Below, in pieces: positions 1-5,979 of a stretch of 8,247 bases of DNA. Both the position numbers and the translations under genes were made by a program. How positions within the stretch are numbered: the first letter of the stretch is position 1; the number at the start of each line of letters is the position of its first letter. The notes beneath the pieces were generated by a model. That model had not been told where the DNA came from. It was given only the letters and a program-made list of their open reading frames with translations, and ran no database searches. This DNA is from Candidatus Altarchaeota archaeon (lineage in GTDB: Archaea; Altiarchaeota; Altiarchaeia; IMC4; QMZM01): assembly GCA_018897475.1 (NCBI GenBank), contig JAHIKS010000058.1, positions 1 through 8,247 of the forward strand, written 5' to 3'.

Positions 1-29
1 AAATCTCTGATTTGCAATTCGCTTTGTGC

Positions 30-135
30 CACGCGGCCGAACATTCGGTTCGGGCGTGTGTTCGGTGCTAATGAAATTCGCTGAAAGCGAATTTGATTTA
101 TTGCAAATCGCAGATTTGCAATATCGCACCGACAC
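30..135. repeat. Nested inverted-repeat cluster able to form a branched hairpin structure
   Basis: Three hairpins sit side by side here. Stem 1 pairs CACGC (30-34) and CCGAAC (37-42) with GTTCGG (48-53) and GCGTG (54-58), with a two-base bulge. Stem 2 pairs AAATTCGCT (74-82) with AGCGAATTT (86-94) around the loop GAA. Stem 3 pairs TATTGCAAATC (99-109) with GATTTGCAATA (113-123), 11 perfect pairs around the loop GCA. Stems 2 and 3 are enclosed by a further stem in which 58-68 pairs with 126-135 with one bulged T, giving a potential three-way junction. Bases 9-25 also match the complement of 84-109 with a 7-base interruption, so the pieces look modular. No known RNA family is recognised. It could be a palindromic extragenic repeat, a small mobile remnant, or a structured RNA; strand and function are unknown. 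Confidence 0.7.
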
Positions 136-211
136 ATCTTCACTCACTCCGTTCGCTCGATAGCACGTGAATTCTCAGCATAATTTGACCGAGACTCCAC
201 AAAGAAAATTA

Positions 212-237
212 TTGAATTTTACGAAAGCAAAATTCAA
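212..237. repeat. Inverted repeat with 9-bp stem
   Basis: TTGAATTTT (212-220) is the exact complement of AAAATTCAA (229-237). The 8-base spacer can add a C-G pair closing a GAAA tetraloop. It resembles the 74-94 hairpin in overall design (an A/T-rich stem with GAAAGC at its core), which suggests a related element. It lies about 80 bases upstream of the lipoprotein gene. Its function is unknown. Confidence 0.6.
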
Positions 238-246
238 CAGGGAGGT

Positions 247-271
247 GTCGGAACCGTAGGTTCTGACTTTT
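247..271 (+). terminator. Hairpin followed by a short T run, possible terminator of an upstream transcript
   Basis: Bases 247-255 pair with 259-267 (nine pairs including one G-T, loop GTA), directly followed by TTTT at 268-271. This is the shape of an intrinsic terminator reading rightwards. Archaeal terminators usually depend mainly on the T run, and four Ts is short, so the call is weak. The T run is also part of the TATA-like box of the next gene. The hairpin may instead be one more member of the inverted-repeat cluster upstream. Confidence 0.35.
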
Positions 272-275
272 AAAA
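268..275 (+). promoter_or_regulatory. TATA-like box for the foldase lipoprotein gene
   Basis: TTTTAAAA is the best archaeal TATA-like element before the lipoprotein gene. A transcription start about 26 bases downstream would fall near 298, giving a very short leader before the ATG at 306 or 315. No Shine-Dalgarno site is visible, which agrees with leaderless or near-leaderless initiation. No clear BRE is visible upstream, because that stretch is occupied by a hairpin. Confidence 0.35.
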
Positions 276-314
276 TCTCTTTCTTAAATCATTTTCGTGC
301 TAAAAATGGACAAC

Positions 315-1436
315 ATGAAACTATTAACCGGATTATTACTCTTATCAGTAATGTTCTCAGGCTGCGTTCAGAACTTTGACGGGGAGACCACCACGACCGT
401 ACCATCAGGCGAGACAACGATAGCCTCGGGTGAAGTCTCGGTGGTAGGTGACGTCATCTGCCTTGAGTATGTAGGAAGCTTTGAGAACGGCACTGTTTTT
501 GACACCAATATCGTGGAGAAGGCGAAGGAGGCAGGACTATATGATGCTGCAAGGCCCTACACACCATTGTGTTTTAAGATTGGGGATGGGATGGTCATAG
601 ACGGCTTTGAAGAAGGCGTAGTAGGAATAGCCGTCGGGGAGAGCAAGACCATAACAGTGCCTCCTGAGAAGGGGTATCCTTACGGCCAGCTTGCAGGGGA
701 GACGCTCATCTTTGATGTTACCCTGCTGGAGATTAAGGAGACGTCGCTGGAGATGATTGTCCTGAGCGACAAGAGGTGCGCGGACTGCGATACCTCCGGA
801 ATCATAAGGCAGCTGGAGATGGTGTTCCCGGGAATCAATGCAAAGGAACTGGACTACGGCACTGAAGAGGGCAGGAACCTATACGATGACCTCGGGCTGG
901 ATTTTCTGCCCGCGGTGCTCTTTGACGAGTCCGTGAAATCAGAGGACGGTTACAGCAATATAATGAACTACCTTGAAGAGGTTGGATTGTATCAATCATT
1001 GAGAATCGGCGCGACATTCGACCCTGCTGCTGAGATCTGCGACAATGGCGTTGATGACAACGGTGATGGGTCGGTGGACTGCGACGATTCCGAGTGCACC
1101 CTTGATTTGATATGCAATGCGGATGCCCTGACGGAATGCTCCGCGACTTACAATCTGACAAAGGATACCGTAATATTCTTCCACTCGACGGGATGCGGCT
1201 GGTGCCAGAAGATGATGCCGCTCGTGGAGAATCTCCAGAGCGAGGGCTACAGCTTCCACTGGGCAGAGGCAAGCGATGCCGAATCAAGAGCTGTAGTCGA
1301 TGGCTGCTTCAGAGATTACATGACGAGCGACAGCGTGCCGCAGTTCATCTGCGTAAACAGCGGTGTGATAAAGGTGGGGGCATTCCTGGAGGATGAAGCA
1401 ATGAGGGACTTCGCCGATACGTGCATAGCAGGGTGA
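315..1436 (+). CDS. FKBP prolyl isomerase lipoprotein with two CxxC thioredoxin-like domains
   Basis: Predicted membrane-anchored extracellular folding factor of 373 residues. It starts MKLLTGLLLLSVMFSGC, a short signal peptide with a lipobox Cys at 17, then a Thr-rich linker. Residues about 41-141 are an FKBP-type peptidyl-prolyl isomerase domain. Family positions are recognisable (Y52, F62, D63, F87, I95, F98, Y121, F133), and no inserted SlyD-like flap domain is present. Residues about 144-226 look thioredoxin-like, with CADC (155-158) and a candidate cis-Pro (P199). Residues 240-261 hold a Cys-flanked EF-hand-like loop of the MopE/dockerin style. Residues about 282-373 are a second thioredoxin/glutaredoxin-like domain with CGWC (294-297) and cis-Pro P342. 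Two N-glycosylation sequons occur (N58, N280). The start at 315 gives the best signal peptide; GTG 297 and ATG 306 are in-frame alternatives that would put an Asp in the n-region. The substrate is unknown. Confidence 0.85.
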   Translation: MKLLTGLLLLSVMFSGCVQNFDGETTTTVPSGETTIASGEVSVVGDVICLEYVGSFENGTVFDTNIVEKAKEAGLYDAARPYTPLCFKIGDGMVIDGFEEGVVGIAVGESKTITVPPEKGYPYGQLAGETLIFDVTLLEIKETSLEMIVLSDKRCADCDTSGIIRQLEMVFPGINAKELDYGTEEGRNLYDDLGLDFLPAVLFDESVKSEDGYSNIMNYLEEVGLYQSLRIGATFDPAAEICDNGVDDNGDGSVDCDDSECTLDLICNADALTECSATYNLTKDTVIFFHSTGCGWCQKMMPLVENLQSEGYSFHWAEASDAESRAVVDGCFRDYMTSDSVPQFICVNSGVIKVGAFLEDEAMRDFADTCIAG

Positions 1437-1443
1437 TAAGCAA

Positions 1444-1449
1444 TTTATA
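1444..1449 (+). promoter_or_regulatory. TATA box for metG, leaderless transcript predicted
   Basis: TTTATA lies 27 bases (box centre) before the metG ATG, the usual archaeal distance from TATA box to transcription start, so the mRNA should begin at or next to the start codon. No Shine-Dalgarno site is visible before the ATG. The box sits only seven bases after the lipoprotein stop codon, which argues that metG starts its own transcription unit. Confidence 0.6.
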
Positions 1450-1473
1450 CGCTTACACCCCCAATATTTCTTT

Positions 1474-3456
1474 ATGAAGAAGGAGAGGATACTGGTTACA
1501 TCGGCGCTGCCTTACGCAAACGGTCCGCTGCATATCGGGCATGCCATAGGCGCCTATATTCCCGCCGACGTTTATACCAGATATCACAGGCTCAGGGGCA
1601 GTGACGTTGTATTCATCTGCGGCACTGACGAGCATGGAACTCCGATTGCAGTCACTGCAGAGCAGGACGGGACGACGCCGAAGAAGGTAGTTGACAAATA
1701 CTACAAGATTATAAAGAAGGCCTTTTCCGACCTTGGCATCTCCTTTGACAATTTCTCAAGGACCACAAAGGAATTGCATTACAAGAATTCCCAGGAATTC
1801 TTTCTCAGGGTTATGGAGAAGGGGCTTATCTACAATAAGACTGCAGAGAGGCCGTACTGTTCCTCATGCAAGAAATTTCTCCCGGACAGGTATGTCAAGG
1901 GCACGTGTCCCCATTGCAAGAGCAAGGATGAGAGGGGCGACCAGTGCGAAAAGTGCGGCAAGCAGCTTGAACCCCATGAGCTTCTGGACAGCTATTGTGC
2001 GATATGCGAGGGCTCTCCCAAGCAGAAGAAGACCGAACACTGGTTCTTCAAACTGAGCGAATTCTCCCCGAAACTGAAGGAGTGGATTTCAAAGCAGGAG
2101 CACTGGCCCGACAATGCCAGGAATTTCTCCCTGGGATGGATTTCGGAGGGGCTCAAGGACAGGGCGATTACAAGAGATTTGGACTGGGGCGTCCCCGTGC
2201 CATTGAAGGACGCCAAGGGCAAGGTTCTCTATGTATGGTTCGATGCCCCCATAGGCTATATATCCTCGACCATGGAGTGGAATTCGAAGAAGTGGAAGGA
2301 CTACTGGCAGAGCCCCGACTGCAAGATAGTCCATTTCATCGGGAAGGACAACATTCCTTTCCACGCCATAATCTGGCCGGGGATGCTGATGGCCCACGGC
2401 GATTATAATTTACCGTGGCAGATATCAAGCAATGAATACCTAAACCTGGAGGGGCAGAAGATGTCCACCTCGAGAGGGTGGGTCATCTGGCTGCATGACA
2501 TCCTCGGGGAATTCGAGCCGGACCTGGTTCGATACTATCTCCTCTCGATAAACCCGGCAAAGCACGATTGTGACTTTTCCCTCAAGGAATTCCAGCAGAA
2601 GGTAAATTCGGAGCTGATTGGAACGCTGGGGAATTTCATCAACAGGGTCCTGGTCTTCATCGAGAAGAAGAACGGGGGGATTGTCCCCGAACCCACGGAG
2701 TTTGATGAGCTGGACGCCAGGATGCTCGAAACAATCAGGGGAGCTCCAGGGAAGGTAGGGAGAGAGATTGAGAACTTCAGGTTCAAGGAGGCACTCAATG
2801 CATTGCTTGCAGTTGCCGGAGAGGGTAATGAATATTTCCAGCACAAGGAGCCCTGGAAGAATGACAAGGAAACGACGCTCTATCTCTGTGCGAACCTTGC
2901 GAGGACCCTTGCGATAATCATGCACCCCATGCTGCCCTTTTCAGCGCAGGAGATATGGAAGATGCTCGGGCTCAAGGGCAAGGTCGAGAAGCGTGAGTGG
3001 GCTTCTGCAGGAGAATCCCCGATAGAGGGGGGCCATAAAATAGGCAAGGTGAAGCCGTTGTATGGAAAGATTGAGGATGAAAGAATCGATGAATTCGGGA
3101 GGAAATTCCTAAGGACTGAGGAGGAACCAAAAATGGTAAAGCTTGAAGATTTTGCGAGGATGGACATTCGGGTGGGGAAAATCAAGAGGGTTGAAGACAT
3201 TAAGGGAGCAGACAAGCTCTGCCTGCTGAAGGTGGACCTCGGGAGTCTCGGGGAAAGGCAGCTTGTTGCAGGTATTAAGGAGGAGTATAAGGAGAAGGAC
3301 CTGATTGGCAAGGACGTCGTGGTCATAGTAAACCTTGAGCCCGCCGAGATTCGGGGGCATAAGTCAGAGGGGATGGTGCTTGCTGCTGACCTGGACGGAA
3401 AGGCCGTGCTTCTGGTACCTGAAAAGGGAGTGGCTGCAGGGGCAAAGGTCAAATGA
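1474..3456 (+). CDS. metG: Methionyl-tRNA synthetase with fused C-terminal tRNA-binding domain
   Basis: Cytoplasmic class I aminoacyl-tRNA synthetase that charges tRNA-Met with methionine using ATP. The 660 residues contain the HIGH motif at 20-23 and KMSTS at 329-333. Four CxxC pairs (C129/C132, C145/C148, C158/C161, C175/C178) form the double zinc-knuckle insertion seen in archaeal-type enzymes. The anticodon-binding helical domain follows at about 350-510. A Trbp111/EMAPII-like OB-fold tRNA-binding domain occupies about 555-660 (around MDIRVGKI and SEGMVLAA). In many archaea this last domain is a separate protein; here it is fused, giving full length for the long form. The start is supported by the TATA box 27 bases upstream. 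The stop overlaps the next start by ATGA, so translation of the downstream gene is probably coupled. Confidence 0.97.
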   Translation: MKKERILVTSALPYANGPLHIGHAIGAYIPADVYTRYHRLRGSDVVFICGTDEHGTPIAVTAEQDGTTPKKVVDKYYKIIKKAFSDLGISFDNFSRTTKELHYKNSQEFFLRVMEKGLIYNKTAERPYCSSCKKFLPDRYVKGTCPHCKSKDERGDQCEKCGKQLEPHELLDSYCAICEGSPKQKKTEHWFFKLSEFSPKLKEWISKQEHWPDNARNFSLGWISEGLKDRAITRDLDWGVPVPLKDAKGKVLYVWFDAPIGYISSTMEWNSKKWKDYWQSPDCKIVHFIGKDNIPFHAIIWPGMLMAHGDYNLPWQISSNEYLNLEGQKMSTSRGWVIWLHDILGEFEPDLVRYYLLSINPAKHDCDFSLKEFQQKVNSELIGTLGNFINRVLVFIEKKNGGIVPEPTEFDELDARMLETIRGAPGKVGREIENFRFKEALNALLAVAGEGNEYFQHKEPWKNDKETTLYLCANLARTLAIIMHPMLPFSAQEIWKMLGLKGKVEKREWASAGESPIEGGHKIGKVKPLYGKIEDERIDEFGRKFLRTEEEPKMVKLEDFARMDIRVGKIKRVEDIKGADKLCLLKVDLGSLGERQLVAGIKEEYKEKDLIGKDVVVIVNLEPAEIRGHKSEGMVLAADLDGKAVLLVPEKGVAAGAKVK

Positions 3457-4607
3457 AGTATGATGTAATTGTTGTCGGTTCAGGACCTGCAGGCTCAACG
3501 GCTGCTAGGGAGTGCGCGCTTCGGGGACTCAACACACTCGTTATTGAAAAGGAAAAACTTCCCCGACATAAGCCCTGTGGAGGTGCAGTCTCATCCAAAG
3601 CATTGTCTCTCTTGGACTTTAAGATTAGGAACGATCTGGTAGAGAGGGAGTGTTATGGTAGCAGGCTTCATTATGGAGGATATGAAATTGAAGCCAGAAA
3701 ACCGTATAGGATAGGCATCTTCACATCACGAGATGAATTTGATATGTATCTGGTAGAAAAGGCTATCGATGCTAATGCCGAATTAAAAGATGCTGAAAGT
3801 GTAAAATCCCTGACTATAGGAGATTCCTCCGTGGTTGTAAGGACGGATAAAGGTACATACAAGGCCTCCGCAGTTATTGGTGCAGATGGTGTGAACAGCG
3901 GAGTAGCTAATTATGTAAGACCCAGATACAATACCAATGAAGTTGCGTTAGCTATGGAAACAGAAATACCGGCTAGAGACGAGGAGATAACTGAGCGGAT
4001 AAAGGACATTGCAGAAGTTTATTTTGGAATTACCAATATGGGCTATGGGTGGGTATTCCCAAAAAGAGAGCATTTTTCAGTAGGGGTTGCCGGGCTTTTA
4101 TCTCAATTTAAAGAACCGAAAAGTGTCTTTGTTAATTTCCTAAAGAAACTAAATTTTAATACAGACGTACAATTTCATGCACATCTAATCCCAGCGGGTG
4201 GTTATGAGAGAGAGTTCTGTTCGGATAGGATTATCCTGGTAGGTGATGCAGCAGGATACGTAGATGCATTCTATGGGGAAGGCATCCAGTATGCAATTCA
4301 TTCCGGTAAACTCGCTGCAGGCGTTATTTTGGAATCATACGAAAAAGGTGACTTCTCAAAAGAGGAATTAACAAGATACAAAGAACTTTGTTATGGTGCA
4401 TTTGGTGAGAATCTAGACTGTGCATTAAAGTTTTCAGGACAGGTATATAAATATCCGGATGTATTCATCAAATTGTTTGCAACCAATAAGTCGATTATCG
4501 ATAAGTGGCTTGACGTCCCAGCGGGTAGAATGAACTACAAAGAGTTCCGGAGATGGCTTTTAGTTAGAACCCCTCATTATCTACTAAAGAATTACATTTC
4601 AAGATGA
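3453..4607 (+). CDS. Geranylgeranyl reductase family FAD-dependent oxidoreductase
   Basis: Flavoprotein of 384 residues, the usual length for the archaeal geranylgeranyl reductase family, which saturates the prenyl chains of ether lipids at the membrane. Visible motifs are the N-terminal Rossmann dinucleotide site (GSGPAG, 9-14), KPCGG at 40-44 characteristic of this family, GADG at 143-146, the substrate-side motif YGWVFPK at 198-204, and the second FAD motif GDAAG at 264-268 followed by YGEGI at 274-278. It overlaps metG and the RNase P gene by ATGA on each side. Its base composition is odd: sample lines are about 37-38% G+C against about 58-60% in sample lines of metG and the RNase P gene, which hints at transfer or replacement. 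The family is certain; the exact substrate (digeranylgeranylglycerophospholipid or another polyprenyl) is inferred, because the family includes paralogues of other function. Confidence 0.9.
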   Translation: MKYDVIVVGSGPAGSTAARECALRGLNTLVIEKEKLPRHKPCGGAVSSKALSLLDFKIRNDLVERECYGSRLHYGGYEIEARKPYRIGIFTSRDEFDMYLVEKAIDANAELKDAESVKSLTIGDSSVVVRTDKGTYKASAVIGADGVNSGVANYVRPRYNTNEVALAMETEIPARDEEITERIKDIAEVYFGITNMGYGWVFPKREHFSVGVAGLLSQFKEPKSVFVNFLKKLNFNTDVQFHAHLIPAGGYEREFCSDRIILVGDAAGYVDAFYGEGIQYAIHSGKLAAGVILESYEKGDFSKEELTRYKELCYGAFGENLDCALKFSGQVYKYPDVFIKLFATNKSIIDKWLDVPAGRMNYKEFRRWLLVRTPHYLLKNYISR

Positions 4608-5320
4608 ACCGCAGATTCTATGACCTGAACGTTGGCGGAAGGGCTGAAGAGATTCTGGAGACAGCGAAGATTCTGGGCTGGGACGGCGTCTGTTTGACGG
4701 GAAAGGCCCGTAAGGAGGTTTCTGGCCTTGATGTCCTGACAGGTGCAATGATAGCCGCTCCTGTCAGGAAGAACGCGAGGAAGGCGCTTGAGCTTGTGGA
4801 CATGGCCCTGGTTGAGGGCGGAGACGAGTCAGTTAATAGAATGGCCTCGGAGTGCTGGGAAGTGGATGTATTGGCGCACTCCGAAAGGAACACTAACAAG
4901 GACTTCATGCATCAAAGGAACTCAGGAATAGACCATATAATGGCCAGGTTCATGAAGGAGAGGGGAATCGCGATTGAGATTAACTTCGCGGAGGTTCTGA
5001 ATTCATCTGGAAATTCAAGAGCGAGAATTCTCGGGAGGATGAGGCAGAATGTCATGCTTGCGAGGAAGTATAAAACGCCGGTGGTTCTGACTTCCGGAGC
5101 CCATGATAAGTGGGGGCTGAGAGCTCCTGGGGAGCTGATGGCCTTCGGCAGATGCCTGGGAATGACCGAGCTGGAGGCAAGGAACGCCGTATGTCCGGCA
5201 GCGCTGCTGAAGAAGGTTAGCGACAGGAAGAATCCAGATGTTATCCTGAAGGGGCTTGAGGTGCTGGAGTGGGGCAAATCAAAGTCAAAAGATAAAAAGA
5301 AGATGTATGGGTGGTATTGA
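4604..5320 (+). CDS. rnp3: RNase P protein component 3 (Rpp30/p30)
   Basis: Protein subunit of archaeal RNase P, which removes 5' leaders from pre-tRNA together with the catalytic RNA and partners such as Pop5. The 238 residues fit the family's usual 210-240. The TIM-barrel-type start (FYDLNV, 5-10) and the signature block EINFAEVL at 125-132, RARILGRMRQNVMLARKY at 139-156 and VVLTSGA at 160-166 are clear. The C-terminus ends in a Lys-rich tail (225-233). The start overlaps the reductase stop by ATGA, and no strong Shine-Dalgarno site is visible, so expression probably relies on coupling. Being in one run with methionyl-tRNA synthetase fits a tRNA theme. Only five bases separate its stop from the end of the convergent vapC gene, leaving no room for a separate terminator. 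Confidence 0.93.
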   Translation: MNRRFYDLNVGGRAEEILETAKILGWDGVCLTGKARKEVSGLDVLTGAMIAAPVRKNARKALELVDMALVEGGDESVNRMASECWEVDVLAHSERNTNKDFMHQRNSGIDHIMARFMKERGIAIEINFAEVLNSSGNSRARILGRMRQNVMLARKYKTPVVLTSGAHDKWGLRAPGELMAFGRCLGMTELEARNAVCPAALLKKVSDRKNPDVILKGLEVLEWGKSKSKDKKKMYGWY

Positions 5321-5325
5321 GATAA

Positions 5326-5697
5326 TCAAATGTAGATTACGTTTGACATGCCCTTCATGTGAGGATCGCCTGTAACGACCTTGGCTCCGATTAGTTCCCC
5401 CGCGGCCAGGGTAAAACAATCAACTGCTCCGATGTCTCCTTTCTTTGAAAACTTTATTTCACTTGCCCGTTCACTTATCTTGTCATTTATGCTTACTATT
5501 ACCGAGTTCCCAATTATGGACCTTATTATCTCATCTGCTTTTTTACCATAACGTTCTCGGAGCTTATACCTTAGCTCGTATGTGTTGCCAGATGTTGTAT
5601 AGATTGTTTTACCTTTCATGAGTTCCTTTGCCTTCTTGCCCTTCTCGGTGCCCGTTAATATCTCTATCCATGCCCAGGTATCAATCATTAGCTTCAT
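5326..5697 (-). CDS. vapC: VapC-family PIN-domain toxin
   Basis: Putative ribonuclease toxin of a type II toxin-antitoxin pair; such PIN toxins cleave RNA, often tRNA or rRNA, with Mg2+ or Mn2+. The 123 residues show the PIN acidic set: D6 (MIDTWAWIE), E41 (TYELRY), D93 (GAVDCFTLA) and D111 (TGDPH). The gene overlaps the upstream antitoxin by 17 bases if started at 5697. An internal ATG at 5688 (MIDTW) has a better-placed AAGGA upstream and would cut the overlap to 8 bases, so either start is possible. It is AT-rich compared with neighbouring housekeeping genes (one sampled line about 38% G+C), as is common for mobile toxin-antitoxin cassettes. The RNA target cannot be predicted from sequence. 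Confidence 0.88.
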   Translation of the reverse strand: MKLMIDTWAWIEILTGTEKGKKAKELMKGKTIYTTSGNTYELRYKLRERYGKKADEIIRSIIGNSVIVSINDKISERASEIKFSKKGDIGAVDCFTLAAGELIGAKVVTGDPHMKGMSNVIYI

Positions 5698-5905
5698 CCT
5701 TTACTTCCCGTATATGCTCCTTCTTCATCCTATCTATGTCCAAATCAGGAAGAGAACCAAATAGATCCTCCACACTCATAACTGGTTTTAGTATAACTTC
5801 CTTCTCCTTAGTCCTGAGAATAAACCGTCTTGTCCCGTATTTCTTCCTTACCTTGCTAGGTAAGGTCATCCTGCCGTTTTCATCCATATTTACAAAAATA
5901 TCCAT
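5681..5905 (-). CDS. vapB: AbrB/SpoVT-type antitoxin (VapB)
   Basis: Small DNA-binding antitoxin of 74 residues. The N-terminal half, about 1-45, has the swapped-hairpin AbrB pattern (VNMDENGRMTLPSKVRKKYG, then a hydrophobic strand pair). The C-terminal acidic and charged tail, about 46-74, is the part that normally wraps the PIN toxin. In this family the antitoxin, alone or with its toxin, represses its own promoter, so autoregulation through the A/T-rich upstream box is likely but inferred. It is the first gene of the vapBC pair, and its end overlaps the toxin start, which keeps the two products coupled. Confidence 0.87.
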   Translation of the reverse strand: MDIFVNMDENGRMTLPSKVRKKYGTRRFILRTKEKEVILKPVMSVEDLFGSLPDLDIDRMKKEHIREVKDEAND

Positions 5906-5920
5906 TTTTTATTTTTGGGT

Positions 5921-5933
5921 TTATTATATATTT
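5921..5933 (-). promoter_or_regulatory. TATA box for vapBC
   Basis: Read on the minus strand this is AAATATATAATAA, the strongest TATA-like stretch in the window, roughly 20-28 bases before the vapB ATG. The placement predicts a leaderless or nearly leaderless transcript, and no Shine-Dalgarno site is seen. Autorepression by VapB here would be typical of the family, but no operator palindrome stands out. Confidence 0.55.
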
Positions 5934-5945
5934 CAACCTATTTGC

Positions 5946-5954
5946 TTAAAAAGG
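5946..5954 (-). terminator. Short T run, possible terminator of the hom operon
   Basis: On the minus strand, about 30 bases after the homoserine dehydrogenase stop, the sequence reads CCTTTTTAA. A run of five Ts can serve as an archaeal terminator. There is no hairpin. It lies just upstream of the vapB promoter on the same strand, so it would separate the two units. Confidence 0.35.
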
Positions 5955-5979
5955 ATGATAATGCATAAAATTCAGGTTT

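Noticed and set aside
71..163. A 30-codon ORF beginning ATG AAA TTC, preceded by GGTG at 64-67, ending TAG
   Set aside because: It runs straight through two perfect hairpins, has only three bases between GGTG and ATG, and resembles no known small protein. The open frame (11-163) is short enough to be chance within repeat DNA.
1..296. A tRNA, CRISPR array or known riboswitch in the leader region
   Set aside because: No cloverleaf with an anticodon stem and T loop was found, the repeats are inverted and not regularly spaced, and no known aptamer core was recognised.
835..1287. Minus-strand and alternative-frame ORFs within the foldase gene
   Set aside because: They lie wholly inside a gene with clear domain motifs, show low-complexity Ser/Arg/Pro composition and have no start signals.
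2440..3452. Long minus-strand ORFs opposite metG
   Set aside because: metG covers this span with intact family motifs to its C-terminal domain; the opposite frames have no recognisable domains and reflect the GC pattern of the real gene.
3453..5905. A mobile element or genomic island boundary around the AT-rich genes
   Set aside because: No transposase, integrase, terminal inverted repeat or target-site duplication was seen, and the GC-rich RNase P gene separates the two AT-rich segments.
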